Source: Pimelobacter simplex (lineage in GTDB: Bacteria > Actinomycetota > Actinomycetes > Propionibacteriales > Nocardioidaceae). From it: a stretch of DNA of 64,000 nt. Below are positions 1 through 8,737 of this stretch, one piece after another (position 1 is the first letter of the stretch; each line of letters opens with the position of its first letter). The DNA lies in the NCBI RefSeq assembly GCF_900114845.1, contig NZ_FOUK01000004.1:434001-498000 (forward strand). Direction: 5' to 3'. The notes below the pieces were generated by a model. That model ran no database searches. It was not told the origin of the DNA and saw only the letters and a program-made list of their open reading frames with translations. A program made the translations under genes and the position numbers.

Positions 1-2
1 TG

Positions 3-1016
3 CTGCTCCCCGTCGCGGCCGTGGAGTACCGCCGCGACGGCCGGCTCAGCCCACGCGACCTGCTCACCCTCCTGGCGGTCGCGGTCTACGGCCTCGCGCT
101 GTGGACCTACACGCTGCTGCCGATGCCGGTCGAGGGCGACTTCACCTGCGTGGGCCGGCAGACCACGCCCTTCGACACGATCGGCGCGATCGCCTGGGGC
201 GACGCGGGCTCGCGGGCGGGGTTGTCGGCGCTCGTGCGCGACGCGGCGTTCCTGCAGGTGGCGCTCAACGTGCTGCTGTTCGTCCCGCTCGGCTACTTCG
301 TACGGCGTATCGCGCGGCGCGGCGTCGTCGTCGCGACGGTGCTCGGCTTCGGTGTCTCGCTGCTCATCGAGACCACCCAGACCACCGGGGTGTGGCACCT
401 CTACGACTGCGCGTACCGGCTCTTCGACGTCGACGACCTGATCCTCAACACCCTCGGTGCGACCGCGGGATCGCTCGTCGCGGCGATCTTCATCCGGCGG
501 ACCCGGCCCGAGGTGGTGTGGCCGACGTCGATCACGTTCGGCCGGCGGATGATCGGCATGGTGTGCGACGTGCTGTTCGTCGTGCTCACCGGCGCGGCGC
601 TCGTCGTCGCCTACCGCGCGTTCCAGCTCTATGTCGTCGGCGTCGAGCTCGACGACCTCCGCGCACAGCCGCAACGCCTGCTCCAGTGGGGCGTTCCGGC
701 CGCGGTCGAGGCCGCGGCGGTGCTGCTCGGCGGGCGCACGGTCGGCGAGTGGGCGGTCGCAGTCCGGGCGGTCGCCCGGCGTCGTCCCGCCGTGCTGGCC
801 CGGCTGGTCAAGCTGCTCACCGGCGTCGGTCCGCTCGTCGCCCTGATGGCGACGCCGCAGGCGTGGTCCGGTCCGGCGCTGCTGCTCTTCGGGGTCGTGA
901 CGGTCGCGGCAGCGGTCCGCGGGCGCGAGCACCGCGGGCTCTCGCACACCGTGGCCGGCATGGACCTCGAGATCGTGCAGCCCCGGGCCTACGAGCAGGT
1001 GTCGCGGCCGGGCTGA
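3..1016 (+). CDS. VanZ-like membrane protein with C-terminal RDD-like domain (5' end outside window)
   Basis: Integral membrane protein. A VanZ-like region of several hydrophobic segments is followed after about residue 170 by a second membrane domain that opens with RRMIGMVCD and later has GRTVGEW, the pattern of RDD domains. VanZ/RDD fusions are common in actinobacteria; their molecular function is unclear (VanZ gives low-level teicoplanin resistance in enterococci). A GTG at 21 could be a start, but the frame is open to the left edge and reads LLPVAVEYRR, which looks like the end of a preceding helix, so the true start is probably outside the window. The last 28 bases overlap the end of the convergent lipase gene. 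Confidence 0.75.
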   Translation: MLPVAAVEYRRDGRLSPRDLLTLLAVAVYGLALWTYTLLPMPVEGDFTCVGRQTTPFDTIGAIAWGDAGSRAGLSALVRDAAFLQVALNVLLFVPLGYFVRRIARRGVVVATVLGFGVSLLIETTQTTGVWHLYDCAYRLFDVDDLILNTLGATAGSLVAAIFIRRTRPEVVWPTSITFGRRMIGMVCDVLFVVLTGAALVVAYRAFQLYVVGVELDDLRAQPQRLLQWGVPAAVEAAAVLLGGRTVGEWAVAVRAVARRRPAVLARLVKLLTGVGPLVALMATPQAWSGPALLLFGVVTVAAAVRGREHRGLSHTVAGMDLEIVQPRAYEQVSRPG

Positions 1017-2677
1017 CCGGCGAACCGCTCCTCGGTCCAGGTCAGCAGGTCCGCGATCGCCGGTGAGTCCGCCTCGACCAGGCCCACGTGGTCGCGTCCC
1101 GGGTAGGTCCGGTGGTCGATCGGCTGGCCGTCGGCGCAGCGGTCGGCGACGTAGGCGTCCTGCGCGGCCGGTGTCACGAGCTCGTCGGCCGCGCCCTGCG
1201 CGAGCAGCAGCGGCGCGGTGACGGGACCGGTGGGCACGTTCTCGCGCAGCCGGACGGCGAACGGGCCGGCGCCCGGGTCGCGCGACCAGATCGGCTTGTC
1301 GAGCGAGAGCACCGTCGCGACCGAGACCAGCATGCTCGGCTCGCCCAGGCAGCGGGCGGCCGTCTCGCGGACGATCGGGCGTGCAGCCGGGCGGACGTAG
1401 TCGGCGAGCCGGATGTCGTCGTAGGCGCGGGCGTAGGCGTCGATCACGTACGACGCGAAGATCTCGCCGCCGGTCACCTCGTCGAGGCTGTCGACCAGGG
1501 CCGGCAGGTTGGCGGCCGGCGCGAGCGCGGCGACGCCGTCGAGCCGCACGTCCGGCGCGTACGACGGCGCCAGGGCGCCCGCCCAGAGCGCCGCGTGCCC
1601 GCCCTGGCTGTGTCCCCACACCACCGTCTGCTCCCCGAGCCCGGCGGCGGTCAGCTCGCGCGCAGCCCGGGTCGCGTCGAGCACCGAGCGCCCCTCGCCC
1701 TGCCCGATCAGGTAGGGGTGCGGGCCCGCGGTGCCGAGCCCGGGGTAGTCGGTGGCGACCAGTCCCCAGCCCCGGTCGAGCACGTCGTCCAGCGCGTAGA
1801 ACGCACCCGACTCGAACGGCTCGCCGACCGTCGGGGCGCAGCCACGGGCGGCGCCGGTGGTGCCGTGCGCCCAGGCGACGACGGGCAGCGGGCCGCTCCG
1901 CTCGCGCGGCACGACGACGAGCGCGCTCGCCAGCGCGGGCACGCCGTCGTCGAGCGTGGTCGTGTAGAGGATCCGCCACGCCTGCGCGCCGTCCGGGATG
2001 TCGCGGGTGAACGGCTCGCTGCGCAGCAGCCGTCCCGGCTCCGACGGAACCGACGCGGGCGCGCTGTAGAAGGCGTCCGGCCGTGGCGCGGCGCGGTCGA
2101 GGGTGAGCCCGAGCACCAGCAGGGCCAGCGCGAGGGCGGCGACGAGCGCGCTGCCGGCGACGCTGCGGCGCTCCCGGCGCCGGCGACCGGTGAGCACCCG
2201 GGCGCCGAGCAGCACCAGCCGGACGCCGAACAGCACCCCGACCAGCACGACGCTCACGTCCGGCCAGGTCAGCGCGAGCAGGCCGAGCGCCACCGAGGCG
2301 ATGCCGCCCAGCGCCGCACTCCACCGCTCGGTCGCGTGCAGCCGGCGGGCGGTCCAGAGCTCCAGGACGCCGTGCCCGAGCAGGCCGGCCCCGACGACCA
2401 CGACGACGGCAGCGATGCCGGCGCCCGTCCACAGCACGAGGACGGCCGCCGCCAGCACCGCCACCGCGGCGCGGGCCTGGGCGAGCCGGCGGTGCACCGG
2501 GTCGTCGGGGAGGTCGACCAGCTCGCCCGCCGCGAGCACGACGAGGCCCACGACGAGCAGCAGGAGCAGCACCGCGAGCGACGTGAACGGCCGCACCGCG
2601 AGCACCGCGCCGAGCGCCACCAGCACGAGAGCGGTCGTCGTCCGGGCGGCGAGGAGGACGGCTGGGGGGATCGCCAC
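989..2677 (-). CDS. Membrane-anchored alpha/beta hydrolase (secretory-lipase type)
   Basis: About 562 aa. Residues 1-190 form a chain of hydrophobic segments resembling DUF308/HdeD membrane repeats. Residues 200-562 are an alpha/beta hydrolase of the secretory lipase (LIP) type. The nucleophile is Ser357 in GHSQGG, with a candidate Asp in LAQGAADELV and His in YPGRDHVG near the C-terminus. The N-terminal helices probably hold the hydrolase at the membrane, possibly facing outward, acting on lipids or esters. The GTG at 2677 was chosen because longer in-frame starts would run into the divergent protease gene. The N-terminal membrane module on a LIP lipase is unusual. The lipase call is firm; the substrate is unknown. 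Confidence 0.82.
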   Translation of the reverse strand: MAIPPAVLLAARTTTALVLVALGAVLAVRPFTSLAVLLLLLVVGLVVLAAGELVDLPDDPVHRRLAQARAAVAVLAAAVLVLWTGAGIAAVVVVVGAGLLGHGVLELWTARRLHATERWSAALGGIASVALGLLALTWPDVSVVLVGVLFGVRLVLLGARVLTGRRRRERRSVAGSALVAALALALLVLGLTLDRAAPRPDAFYSAPASVPSEPGRLLRSEPFTRDIPDGAQAWRILYTTTLDDGVPALASALVVVPRERSGPLPVVAWAHGTTGAARGCAPTVGEPFESGAFYALDDVLDRGWGLVATDYPGLGTAGPHPYLIGQGEGRSVLDATRAARELTAAGLGEQTVVWGHSQGGHAALWAGALAPSYAPDVRLDGVAALAPAANLPALVDSLDEVTGGEIFASYVIDAYARAYDDIRLADYVRPAARPIVRETAARCLGEPSMLVSVATVLSLDKPIWSRDPGAGPFAVRLRENVPTGPVTAPLLLAQGAADELVTPAAQDAYVADRCADGQPIDHRTYPGRDHVGLVEADSPAIADLLTWTEERFAGQPGRDTCS

Positions 2678-2777
2678 GACCGCAGCGTAAGCCTTGACGC
2701 CGGCCGCGGGAGCCGATGGGGTGATGCCTGGTGGGCGCCTCCAGCCCGCCGCCCATCTCGGACCGGAGGACAACTTC

Positions 2778-5759
2778 ATGCACGTCTCGGGAAGACTCGT
2801 GGTGGCCGCAGCCTCGGTGCTCGGCCTCACCCTCACGCTCGGCTCACCTGCCGTCGCGGACCCGTCCGGACCGGGTGATCCCGGGCCCGGCGCGGCCGAC
2901 GGCACCGGTCGCACCGCGCAGCGCGACGACCTGACCCGCTACCAGGCAGGGCGCTACGTCGTCATGCTCGCGGCGCCGGGCGCGACGACGTACGGCAAGA
3001 CCCGCGCGGCAGGGGGCAAGCAGTTCGACGCGAAGGGGACCGGCGTCGCGTCGTACACGAAGAAGCTGCGGGGCAGCCACGACCGGCTGGCCGACGACCT
3101 CGGCTTCGACATCGCGGAGCACTACACCATCTCGGCCAACGGCTTCGTCGCCGACCTCACCGCGAAGCAGGCCACCGAGCTCGCCACCGACCGGCGCGTG
3201 CTGATGGTGCAGAAGGACACGATCGTCCACGCCGACACCTGGAACACCCCCGACTTCCTGGGCCTGACCGGCAAGCGCGGCGTGTGGAAGCAGGCGGGCG
3301 GGCAGGACCGCGCGGGCGACGGCGTCGTCGTGGGCGTCATCGACAGCGGCATCTGGCCGGAGTCGGCGTCGTTCCGCGGCAGCCGGCTCACCGCCAAGCC
3401 GCAGGGCCGCTGGGGCCTGAAGATCAGCGGCCGGGTGACGTCGATGAAGAAGTCCGACGGCAACGTCTTCCGCGGCGAGTGCGAGACCGGTGAGGAGTTC
3501 GCCGTCACCGACTGCAACAGCAAGCTCATCTCGGCGCGCTCGTTCGTCAAGGGGTACGGCGAGAACCGCACCATCGAGGCCGACTACCTCTCCGCGCGCG
3601 ACGGCAACGGCCACGGCTCGCACACGGCGTCGACGGCGGCCGGCAACCCGGTGCGCGACGTCGCCACCGAGGGCGTCGAGTTCGGCGACGTCAGCGGCGT
3701 CGCGCCGGGCGCCAGGATCGCCGTCTACAAGGCACTGTGGGCGACCGACGACGGCCGCGCCTCCGGGACGACGTCCGACCTGGTCGCCGCGATCGAGCAG
3801 GCGGTCACCGACGGCGTCGACGTGCTCAACTACTCGATCTCCGGGCCGACCGACACCACGCTCGAGGCCGCGGAGATCGCCTTCGAGGGTGCCGCCGAGG
3901 CCGGTGTCTTCGTCGCCGCCTCCGCGGGCAACGAGGGTCCGGGTGCGTCGACGGTCGCGCACAACAGCCCGTGGGTGACCACGGTCGCCGCGAGCACGCA
4001 CCACAGCTTCGAGAACACCGCGGTCCTGGGCAACGGCGAGAAGCTCGTCGGCGCCTCGATCAGCAGCACCGCGCTGCCCTCGACCCGCCTCGTCTCCGCG
4101 GCCGAGGCCGGTGACGGCACGGCGCTCTGCGCACCTGGCAGCCTCGACCCGGCCGAGGTCGCCGGCGCGGTCGTGGTGTGCGAGCGCGGCGGTGTCGACC
4201 GGGTCGTGAAGAGCGAGGAGGTCGAGCGCGCCGGAGGCGTGGGCATGCTCCTGGTCAACGTCACCGAGGGCAGCCTCGACGCCGATTTCCACGCCGTACC
4301 GACGGTGCACGTGTCGCACGTGGACGCCCCCAAGGTCGACGCGTACCTCTCCTCGGCGGGAGCCGGTGCCACGGTGAGCTTCGTGCTCGGCAACCAGACC
4401 GGCACCGTCACGCCGGTGCCGCAGGTCGCCGGCTTCTCCTCGCGCGGCCCGGCCGCCTCCGACGACAGCGACCTGCTCAAGCCGGACCTCGCCGCGCCGG
4501 GCGTCTCGGTCCTCGCGGCGGTCGCGCCGCCGTCCAACCACGGGCGCGACTACGACCTCTACTCCGGCACCTCGATGGCCGCCCCCCACGTCGCCGGCCT
4601 CGCCGCGATCGTCCAGGGCGTGCACCCGGCGTGGACGCCGATGCAGATCAAGTCGGCGATGATGACCACCGCCTACGACCTGAAGGATGCGGCCGGCAAG
4701 CCCTCGCGCGACCTGTTCGCCCAGGGCGCCGGGCACGTGAACCCCCGGTCCTTCCTCGATCCCGGCCTGTTCGTGCTCTCCGACTGGGAGCAGTGGCGCG
4801 GCTACGTCACCGGCCTCGGCCTCGACACCGGCGTCCCCGCGCTCGCGCCCAACGAGGTCAACCTGCCGTCGCTCGCCGAGGGCCACGTGATGACATCCGC
4901 GACCCTGACCCGCACCTTCACCGCCGCCCGCCGTGGCACCTGGCGGGTCAAGGTCGACGTCCCGGGCTTCCGGAGCACCGCCAGCCGGAGCACCGTCTCG
5001 GCCCGCCGCGCCGGCCAGGAGACCGCGGTCGACTTCCGGTTCGACCGGACGACCGCCCCCCTCAGCGCGTGGGCCTTCGGCCACATCACCCTCACCGGGC
5101 CCACCACCGTCCGCCTGCCCGTCGCCCTCCGCCCGGTCTCGGTCAAGGCACCCGCCTCGGTCGCCGGCACCGGCACCGACGGCTCGGTGCCGGTTCCCAT
5201 CACCGGCGGCTTCACCGGCGAGCTCGACGTCGCCCACGCCGGCCTGGTGAAGGGACAGGTCGCCGAGGGCGGGCTCGAGGTCGGCGACTACGCCCTCGAG
5301 TGCGTCACCGTCGGCGCCGGCAACGACCTCGCGCAGTTCGACCTGGTCGCCCCCGACGCCGAGAGCGACCTCGACATGTACGTCTACAAGTCGCGCACCT
5401 GCGACCCCGGCTCGGTCACCGCCGTCGCCGGCGAGATCGCGACGCCGTCCGCCGGCGAGACGTTCTCCCTCGAGAACGCCCCCGCCGGCACCTACATCGT
5501 CGAGATCGACGCCTTCGCCGCCGGCGACCAGGGCACCCCCGTGCCCTACTCGCTGCGCGTCTACGACCTCGGCGGCTCCCCCTCGGTCGGCAACCTGAAG
5601 GTCGACCCCGACCCGGTCCCGGTCACCACCGGCGGCGACACCTCGTTCGACGTCTCCTGGACCGGCCTCGACCCGGACGGCCACTACTTCGGGCTGCTCG
5701 GGTACGACGGGGCGCCGGGGTCGACGTACGTGTACGTGGACACGACCGTCAGCCCCTGA
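2778..5759 (+). CDS. Secreted subtilisin-like serine protease (S8 family)
   Basis: 993 aa, started at the ATG behind an accggagga ribosome binding site. A signal peptide (about residues 1-27) is followed by an I9-type inhibitory propeptide (about 50-150) and an S8 catalytic domain. The triad is Asp189 (VIDSGIWPES), His279 (GHGSHTAS) and Ser599 (SGTSMAAPHVAG), with oxyanion Asn385 (SAGNEGPG). A protease-associated (PA) insert lies between Asn385 and Ser599, as in cucumisin and lactocepin-type subtilases. After about residue 640 come beta-rich Fn3-like and PPC-like domains; no sortase motif or anchor was seen, so it is probably released. Expected role: extracellular protein degradation. It is monocistronic and followed by a strong hairpin. 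Confidence 0.93.
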   Translation: MHVSGRLVVAAASVLGLTLTLGSPAVADPSGPGDPGPGAADGTGRTAQRDDLTRYQAGRYVVMLAAPGATTYGKTRAAGGKQFDAKGTGVASYTKKLRGSHDRLADDLGFDIAEHYTISANGFVADLTAKQATELATDRRVLMVQKDTIVHADTWNTPDFLGLTGKRGVWKQAGGQDRAGDGVVVGVIDSGIWPESASFRGSRLTAKPQGRWGLKISGRVTSMKKSDGNVFRGECETGEEFAVTDCNSKLISARSFVKGYGENRTIEADYLSARDGNGHGSHTASTAAGNPVRDVATEGVEFGDVSGVAPGARIAVYKALWATDDGRASGTTSDLVAAIEQAVTDGVDVLNYSISGPTDTTLEAAEIAFEGAAEAGVFVAASAGNEGPGASTVAHNSPWVTTVAASTHHSFENTAVLGNGEKLVGASISSTALPSTRLVSAAEAGDGTALCAPGSLDPAEVAGAVVVCERGGVDRVVKSEEVERAGGVGMLLVNVTEGSLDADFHAVPTVHVSHVDAPKVDAYLSSAGAGATVSFVLGNQTGTVTPVPQVAGFSSRGPAASDDSDLLKPDLAAPGVSVLAAVAPPSNHGRDYDLYSGTSMAAPHVAGLAAIVQGVHPAWTPMQIKSAMMTTAYDLKDAAGKPSRDLFAQGAGHVNPRSFLDPGLFVLSDWEQWRGYVTGLGLDTGVPALAPNEVNLPSLAEGHVMTSATLTRTFTAARRGTWRVKVDVPGFRSTASRSTVSARRAGQETAVDFRFDRTTAPLSAWAFGHITLTGPTTVRLPVALRPVSVKAPASVAGTGTDGSVPVPITGGFTGELDVAHAGLVKGQVAEGGLEVGDYALECVTVGAGNDLAQFDLVAPDAESDLDMYVYKSRTCDPGSVTAVAGEIATPSAGETFSLENAPAGTYIVEIDAFAAGDQGTPVPYSLRVYDLGGSPSVGNLKVDPDPVPVTTGGDTSFDVSWTGLDPDGHYFGLLGYDGAPGSTYVYVDTTVSP

Positions 5760-5765
5760 CGGACG

Positions 5766-5805
5766 CCGAGGGCCCGGCTCCGCGCTGCGCGGGCCGGGCC
5801 CTCGG
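5766..5805 (+). terminator. Strong GC hairpin after the subtilisin gene
   Basis: Perfect 13-bp arms (CCGAGGGCCCGGC at 5766-5778 and its complement at 5793-5805) around a 14-base loop that can itself fold (CCGCG/CGCGG). It begins 7 bases after the stop codon. There is no U-tract, which is usual for actinobacterial terminators. Confidence 0.75.
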
Positions 5806-5910
5806 TGCGCATCATCGACGTTCTGCGAACAGGGACCGCCGTCCGGATTGACTCCTGCGCGGACGAGACGAGATTGGACCTCCCGGGGGCTCGGACCACG
5901 AGGAGGAACC

Positions 5911-6128
5911 ATGGAGGAGCGGCGGCCGGTGTCGCGGCCCCGGCGTTCGCCGAGGCGACGAGGACCAGCTCGATGACCGGCTGGACCAGCGGTGACGCGT
6001 CGAACAGCTGGTACGACGGCAACACCGACGCCGTCTACGCCGGCGACGTGCCCGCGGGCAACTACCACTTCGACGTCACCGAGTTCTCCGGCAGCACCAC
6101 CGTCAAGAAGCTCACCGAGCACTGGTGA
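5911..6128 (+). pseudogene. Remnant of a small exported protein ahead of an ABC operon
   Basis: A very good ribosome binding site (cgaggaggaacc) stands directly before an ATG at 5911, but that frame closes after 22 codons. In another frame, open from upstream and ending at 6128, the DNA encodes AAAGVAAPAFAEA, which looks like the end of a signal peptide with an A-x-A cleavage site. A mature peptide of about 55 residues follows, rich in Gly, Ser, Asp and aromatics and ending KKLTEHW. The simplest reading is a small secreted protein whose signal-peptide start was lost by a deletion or frameshift. An alternative in-frame start is a GTG at 5805 with no signal sequence. Its TGA overlaps the GTG of the next ABC gene, so the two were probably translationally coupled. 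No family recognised. Confidence 0.5.
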
Positions 6129-6874
6129 GCGAGCCCGTTCTCGAGGCAGCCGGCCTGCGGTTCTCGTACGGCCGGCTGCGCCGGACCCGGGTGTTCGACG
6201 ACTTCACCTGGCAGGTCGCACCGCACGAGACCACCCTCCTGCTCGGGCCCAATGGCGCGGGGAAGTCGACGCTGCTGCGTCTCCTCAGCGGCTTCGACCG
6301 GCCCACCGGCGGCGAGGTGCGCGTCGGCGGGGTGGCGTCGCGTCGCGAGCTCTTCCGGCGGGTCGGGTGGATGCCGCAGGACGTCCAGCCGGGGCGCGGC
6401 ATGACCGTTGCGGAGCAGGTCGAGTACGTCGCCTGGGTCGGTGGGCTCTCGCGCCGCCAGGCGCGCGACGCGGCGGGGGAGGCCATCAGCCGGGTCGACC
6501 TGGACGACAAGCGCGCCGTCCGCACCGACCGTCTCTCGGGAGGGCAGCTGCGCCGCGTCGGCCTGGCGCAGGCCCTCGTGCGCCGGGGCGACGTGCTGCT
6601 GCTCGATGAGCCGACCGCGGGCCTCGACCCGGCGCAGACACTGGGCTTCCGCGCCCTGGTCAAGGACATCGCCTGCCCGGGCGGCGTGGTCATCTCGACC
6701 CACCAGATCAGCGACCTCGTCGACGACGTCGACCGCGTGGTGATCCTGGCCGACGGCCGCATCAGGTTCGACGGGACGCCGGCCGGGTTCGTCCAGCAGC
6801 ACGTGTCTGCCGCCGGCGGCGCCACGACCCTGGCGGAGGCCTTCAGCGCGATCGTCGGCGGGGGCCGGCATTGA
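6125..6874 (+). CDS. ABC transporter ATP-binding protein
   Basis: 249 aa ATPase. Walker A is LLGPNGAGKST near residue 40, the signature LSGGQLRRVG near 140, Walker B VLLLDEPTAGLDP near 160, and the switch histidine lies in STHQIS. The single-ATPase domain, with a C-terminal stretch (DGRIRFDGTPAGF) typical of export-type or antibiotic/peptide ABC-2 transporters, suggests it powers the two membrane proteins encoded next. The GTG start overlaps the stop of the upstream peptide remnant by 4 bases, and its own stop overlaps the next gene by 4. Substrate unknown; peptide export or self-protection would fit the neighbour. Confidence 0.88.
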   Translation: MSEPVLEAAGLRFSYGRLRRTRVFDDFTWQVAPHETTLLLGPNGAGKSTLLRLLSGFDRPTGGEVRVGGVASRRELFRRVGWMPQDVQPGRGMTVAEQVEYVAWVGGLSRRQARDAAGEAISRVDLDDKRAVRTDRLSGGQLRRVGLAQALVRRGDVLLLDEPTAGLDPAQTLGFRALVKDIACPGGVVISTHQISDLVDDVDRVVILADGRIRFDGTPAGFVQQHVSAAGGATTLAEAFSAIVGGGRH

Positions 6875-8103
6875 CGCCGGTGCGCGCGGTCGTGCGCAGT
6901 GGCGCGGCCTGGTTCCTGCCGGTCCTGTTCGCCCTCGCGGCCTGGTACGGCGCGCGGCTGACGGTCCCGATCGGCTACGCCGCGGGTGATCTCGCGCAGG
7001 CCGGCATCGGCCTCTACGTCGCGGCCCCGGCGACGGCGGCCTTCATGGCCCTGCAGTACCGCGGCTTCACGAGCCTCACCCGCCCGCTCCGGTCGGTCCG
7101 CTCGGGACTCCGGCTCGCCGTCCGGGCCTGGTGGCCGCTCCTCCTGGGCGCGCCCACGGCACTGTGCCTCGCCGTGCTCGTGAGCGGACGAGCCGTCCCG
7201 GACGACGGGCCTGCGTGGGCGCTCCTGGCGATCGACTTCCTGACCGTCCTGACGGCAGGTCTGACGGGTCTGGCGTGCGCCTGGGCGTTCCCCGCCGTCG
7301 TGGCGGTGCCGCTGGCGGCCGTCGGCTGGTTCGCCTGGATCGGCTACGGGCCGGCGAGCGCGAGCACCCTCGTGCACAACCTCGACTCGACCTTCGGCTG
7401 CTGCTCGTCCGACACCCGGCCCGCCGCGGTCGCGGTCCAGGCCACGCTGCTGCTGCTCCTGGTGACCAGCGCGAGCATCGCGTGCCTGCTGGCGCCCGCG
7501 CGCTCCCCGCGGATCCCGCGGCTCCTGGTCGCCGTCGCACTGGTCGCTGCGCTCGCTGCCGGGTTCGGGGCGGGCGCGGCCACCCTGGGCACGTCGGACC
7601 GCCCGCTCGACCTCACCGCGACCGAGCCGCGCACGACGTCGCTGACCTGCCGGACGACGTACGACGTCGAGGTCTGCCTGTGGCCGGAGAACGGTGACCG
7701 GGCGGTCGCACTGGCCCGCATCGTCAACGCGCTGGGCCCCGAGCTGCGGCTGCTCGGCCTGGCGCCCGTCCACCGCCTGGTCCAGGGCGGCCCCGTCCCG
7801 GACGCCGTATCGGTCGAGGCGGGCGCCGGCCTCTCGTCGCAGGACCTGCGCCTCGGCGTCGCCTCCGGTTACGTCGACGCTCGCGCCGGATGTCGCTCGG
7901 CCCCGAGCGCCGCCCGCGACAGGTCGGTGGCGCTGGTCGCCCTGCTGACCGGGCTCCGCCCCGACGACGTCGTCCCGCGGCTCGGGACCGGGCCGGTCGC
8001 CGCGGCCGAGGACGCGCTGGCGCTGCGGGAGCGGACGCCCCCGGAGGTGGCGCGCTGGTTCCGCGCGAGCGTCGCCGAGATCAGGTGCGCGCGGACCCGA
8101 TGA
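6871..8103 (+). CDS. ABC transporter membrane protein with large extracytoplasmic C-terminal domain
   Basis: 410 aa. Residues 1-240 hold about six hydrophobic segments with short polar loops. The remaining 170 residues are hydrophilic, start after the last helix, and contain cysteines (LTCRTTYDVEVCLWPE, later AGCRSAP and EIRCART), suggesting a disulfide-bearing domain outside the membrane. No metal-binding HExxH motif was seen. The position between an ABC ATPase and a second membrane protein, with 4-base overlaps on both sides, makes it a transporter subunit. Family not recognised; the C-terminal domain may contact the exported peptide. Confidence 0.7.
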   Translation: MTPVRAVVRSGAAWFLPVLFALAAWYGARLTVPIGYAAGDLAQAGIGLYVAAPATAAFMALQYRGFTSLTRPLRSVRSGLRLAVRAWWPLLLGAPTALCLAVLVSGRAVPDDGPAWALLAIDFLTVLTAGLTGLACAWAFPAVVAVPLAAVGWFAWIGYGPASASTLVHNLDSTFGCCSSDTRPAAVAVQATLLLLLVTSASIACLLAPARSPRIPRLLVAVALVAALAAGFGAGAATLGTSDRPLDLTATEPRTTSLTCRTTYDVEVCLWPENGDRAVALARIVNALGPELRLLGLAPVHRLVQGGPVPDAVSVEAGAGLSSQDLRLGVASGYVDARAGCRSAPSAARDRSVALVALLTGLRPDDVVPRLGTGPVAAAEDALALRERTPPEVARWFRASVAEIRCARTR

Positions 8104-8717
8104 TCCTCTGGCTCCGGGCCCGGCGCGCGGGCTGGCTGGCCGCCGCCGCTCTCGCGCTGGTGGCCCTCGACCGTGCGGCCGGCGAGCTCTCGCTCAGCGT
8201 CCCCGCGCTCTTCGGGACGACGTCGGGCGTGGTCTTCCTGGACACCTTCCTGCCGCTGATCTGGGCCGCCGCGATCGCCGACGCGTTCACCGGGCGCGGG
8301 CTCGGCACGGAGGCCAGGCCTGCCCTCCTCGCGCGGCTCCCGGCGTCGCGCCTCGGCGTCCACGACGCCGGTCTCTTCCTGACGGGATCAGCAGCCGCGG
8401 GCGGGCTCGTCGCGGGGGTCGCGGGCGGTGGGGTGCACGGCCTGGCCGCCGTCCTCATGCTCGCCGGTCTCACCTGCGCCGGGACGCTCCGTGCTGGACC
8501 GGCCGCGGGCATCTTCGCGAGCACCCTGCTGGCCCTGCTCACGTCGGTCTACCCCCGCAACGCTCCCGCAGCCCGCTTCGTCCACCTGCTGCAGCCCGAC
8601 GGCGAACCCGCCTGGGCTCTCGGCTGCGGGATCGCGACCTGCCTCGTCGCGGCCGGACTGCTGGTCACCGGGAGGGTGCACGTCCGCCTCTACGCCACCG
8701 ACGTCGGCGCGCTGTGA
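8100..8717 (+). CDS. Small membrane protein, third gene of the ABC operon
   Basis: 205 aa, almost entirely hydrophobic with about six predicted helices and little soluble sequence. The ATG at 8100 overlaps the previous stop (ATGA) and gives a sensible N-terminus (MILWLRARRAGW: basic residues, then a helix), so the longer frame upstream was rejected. Probably the second permease half of the transporter encoded from 6125. It ends 20 bases from the convergent SDR gene. No specific family recognised. Confidence 0.7.
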   Translation: MILWLRARRAGWLAAAALALVALDRAAGELSLSVPALFGTTSGVVFLDTFLPLIWAAAIADAFTGRGLGTEARPALLARLPASRLGVHDAGLFLTGSAAAGGLVAGVAGGGVHGLAAVLMLAGLTCAGTLRAGPAAGIFASTLLALLTSVYPRNAPAARFVHLLQPDGEPAWALGCGIATCLVAAGLLVTGRVHVRLYATDVGAL

Positions 8718-8737
8718 CGGGTCGGCCGGCCCTCCCC

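Noticed and set aside
2844..6122. 1092-codon open frame on the minus strand
   Set aside because: It is antisense to the subtilisin; its composition (Val/Arg/Gly/Asp-rich without motifs) is the usual mirror of a high-GC gene.
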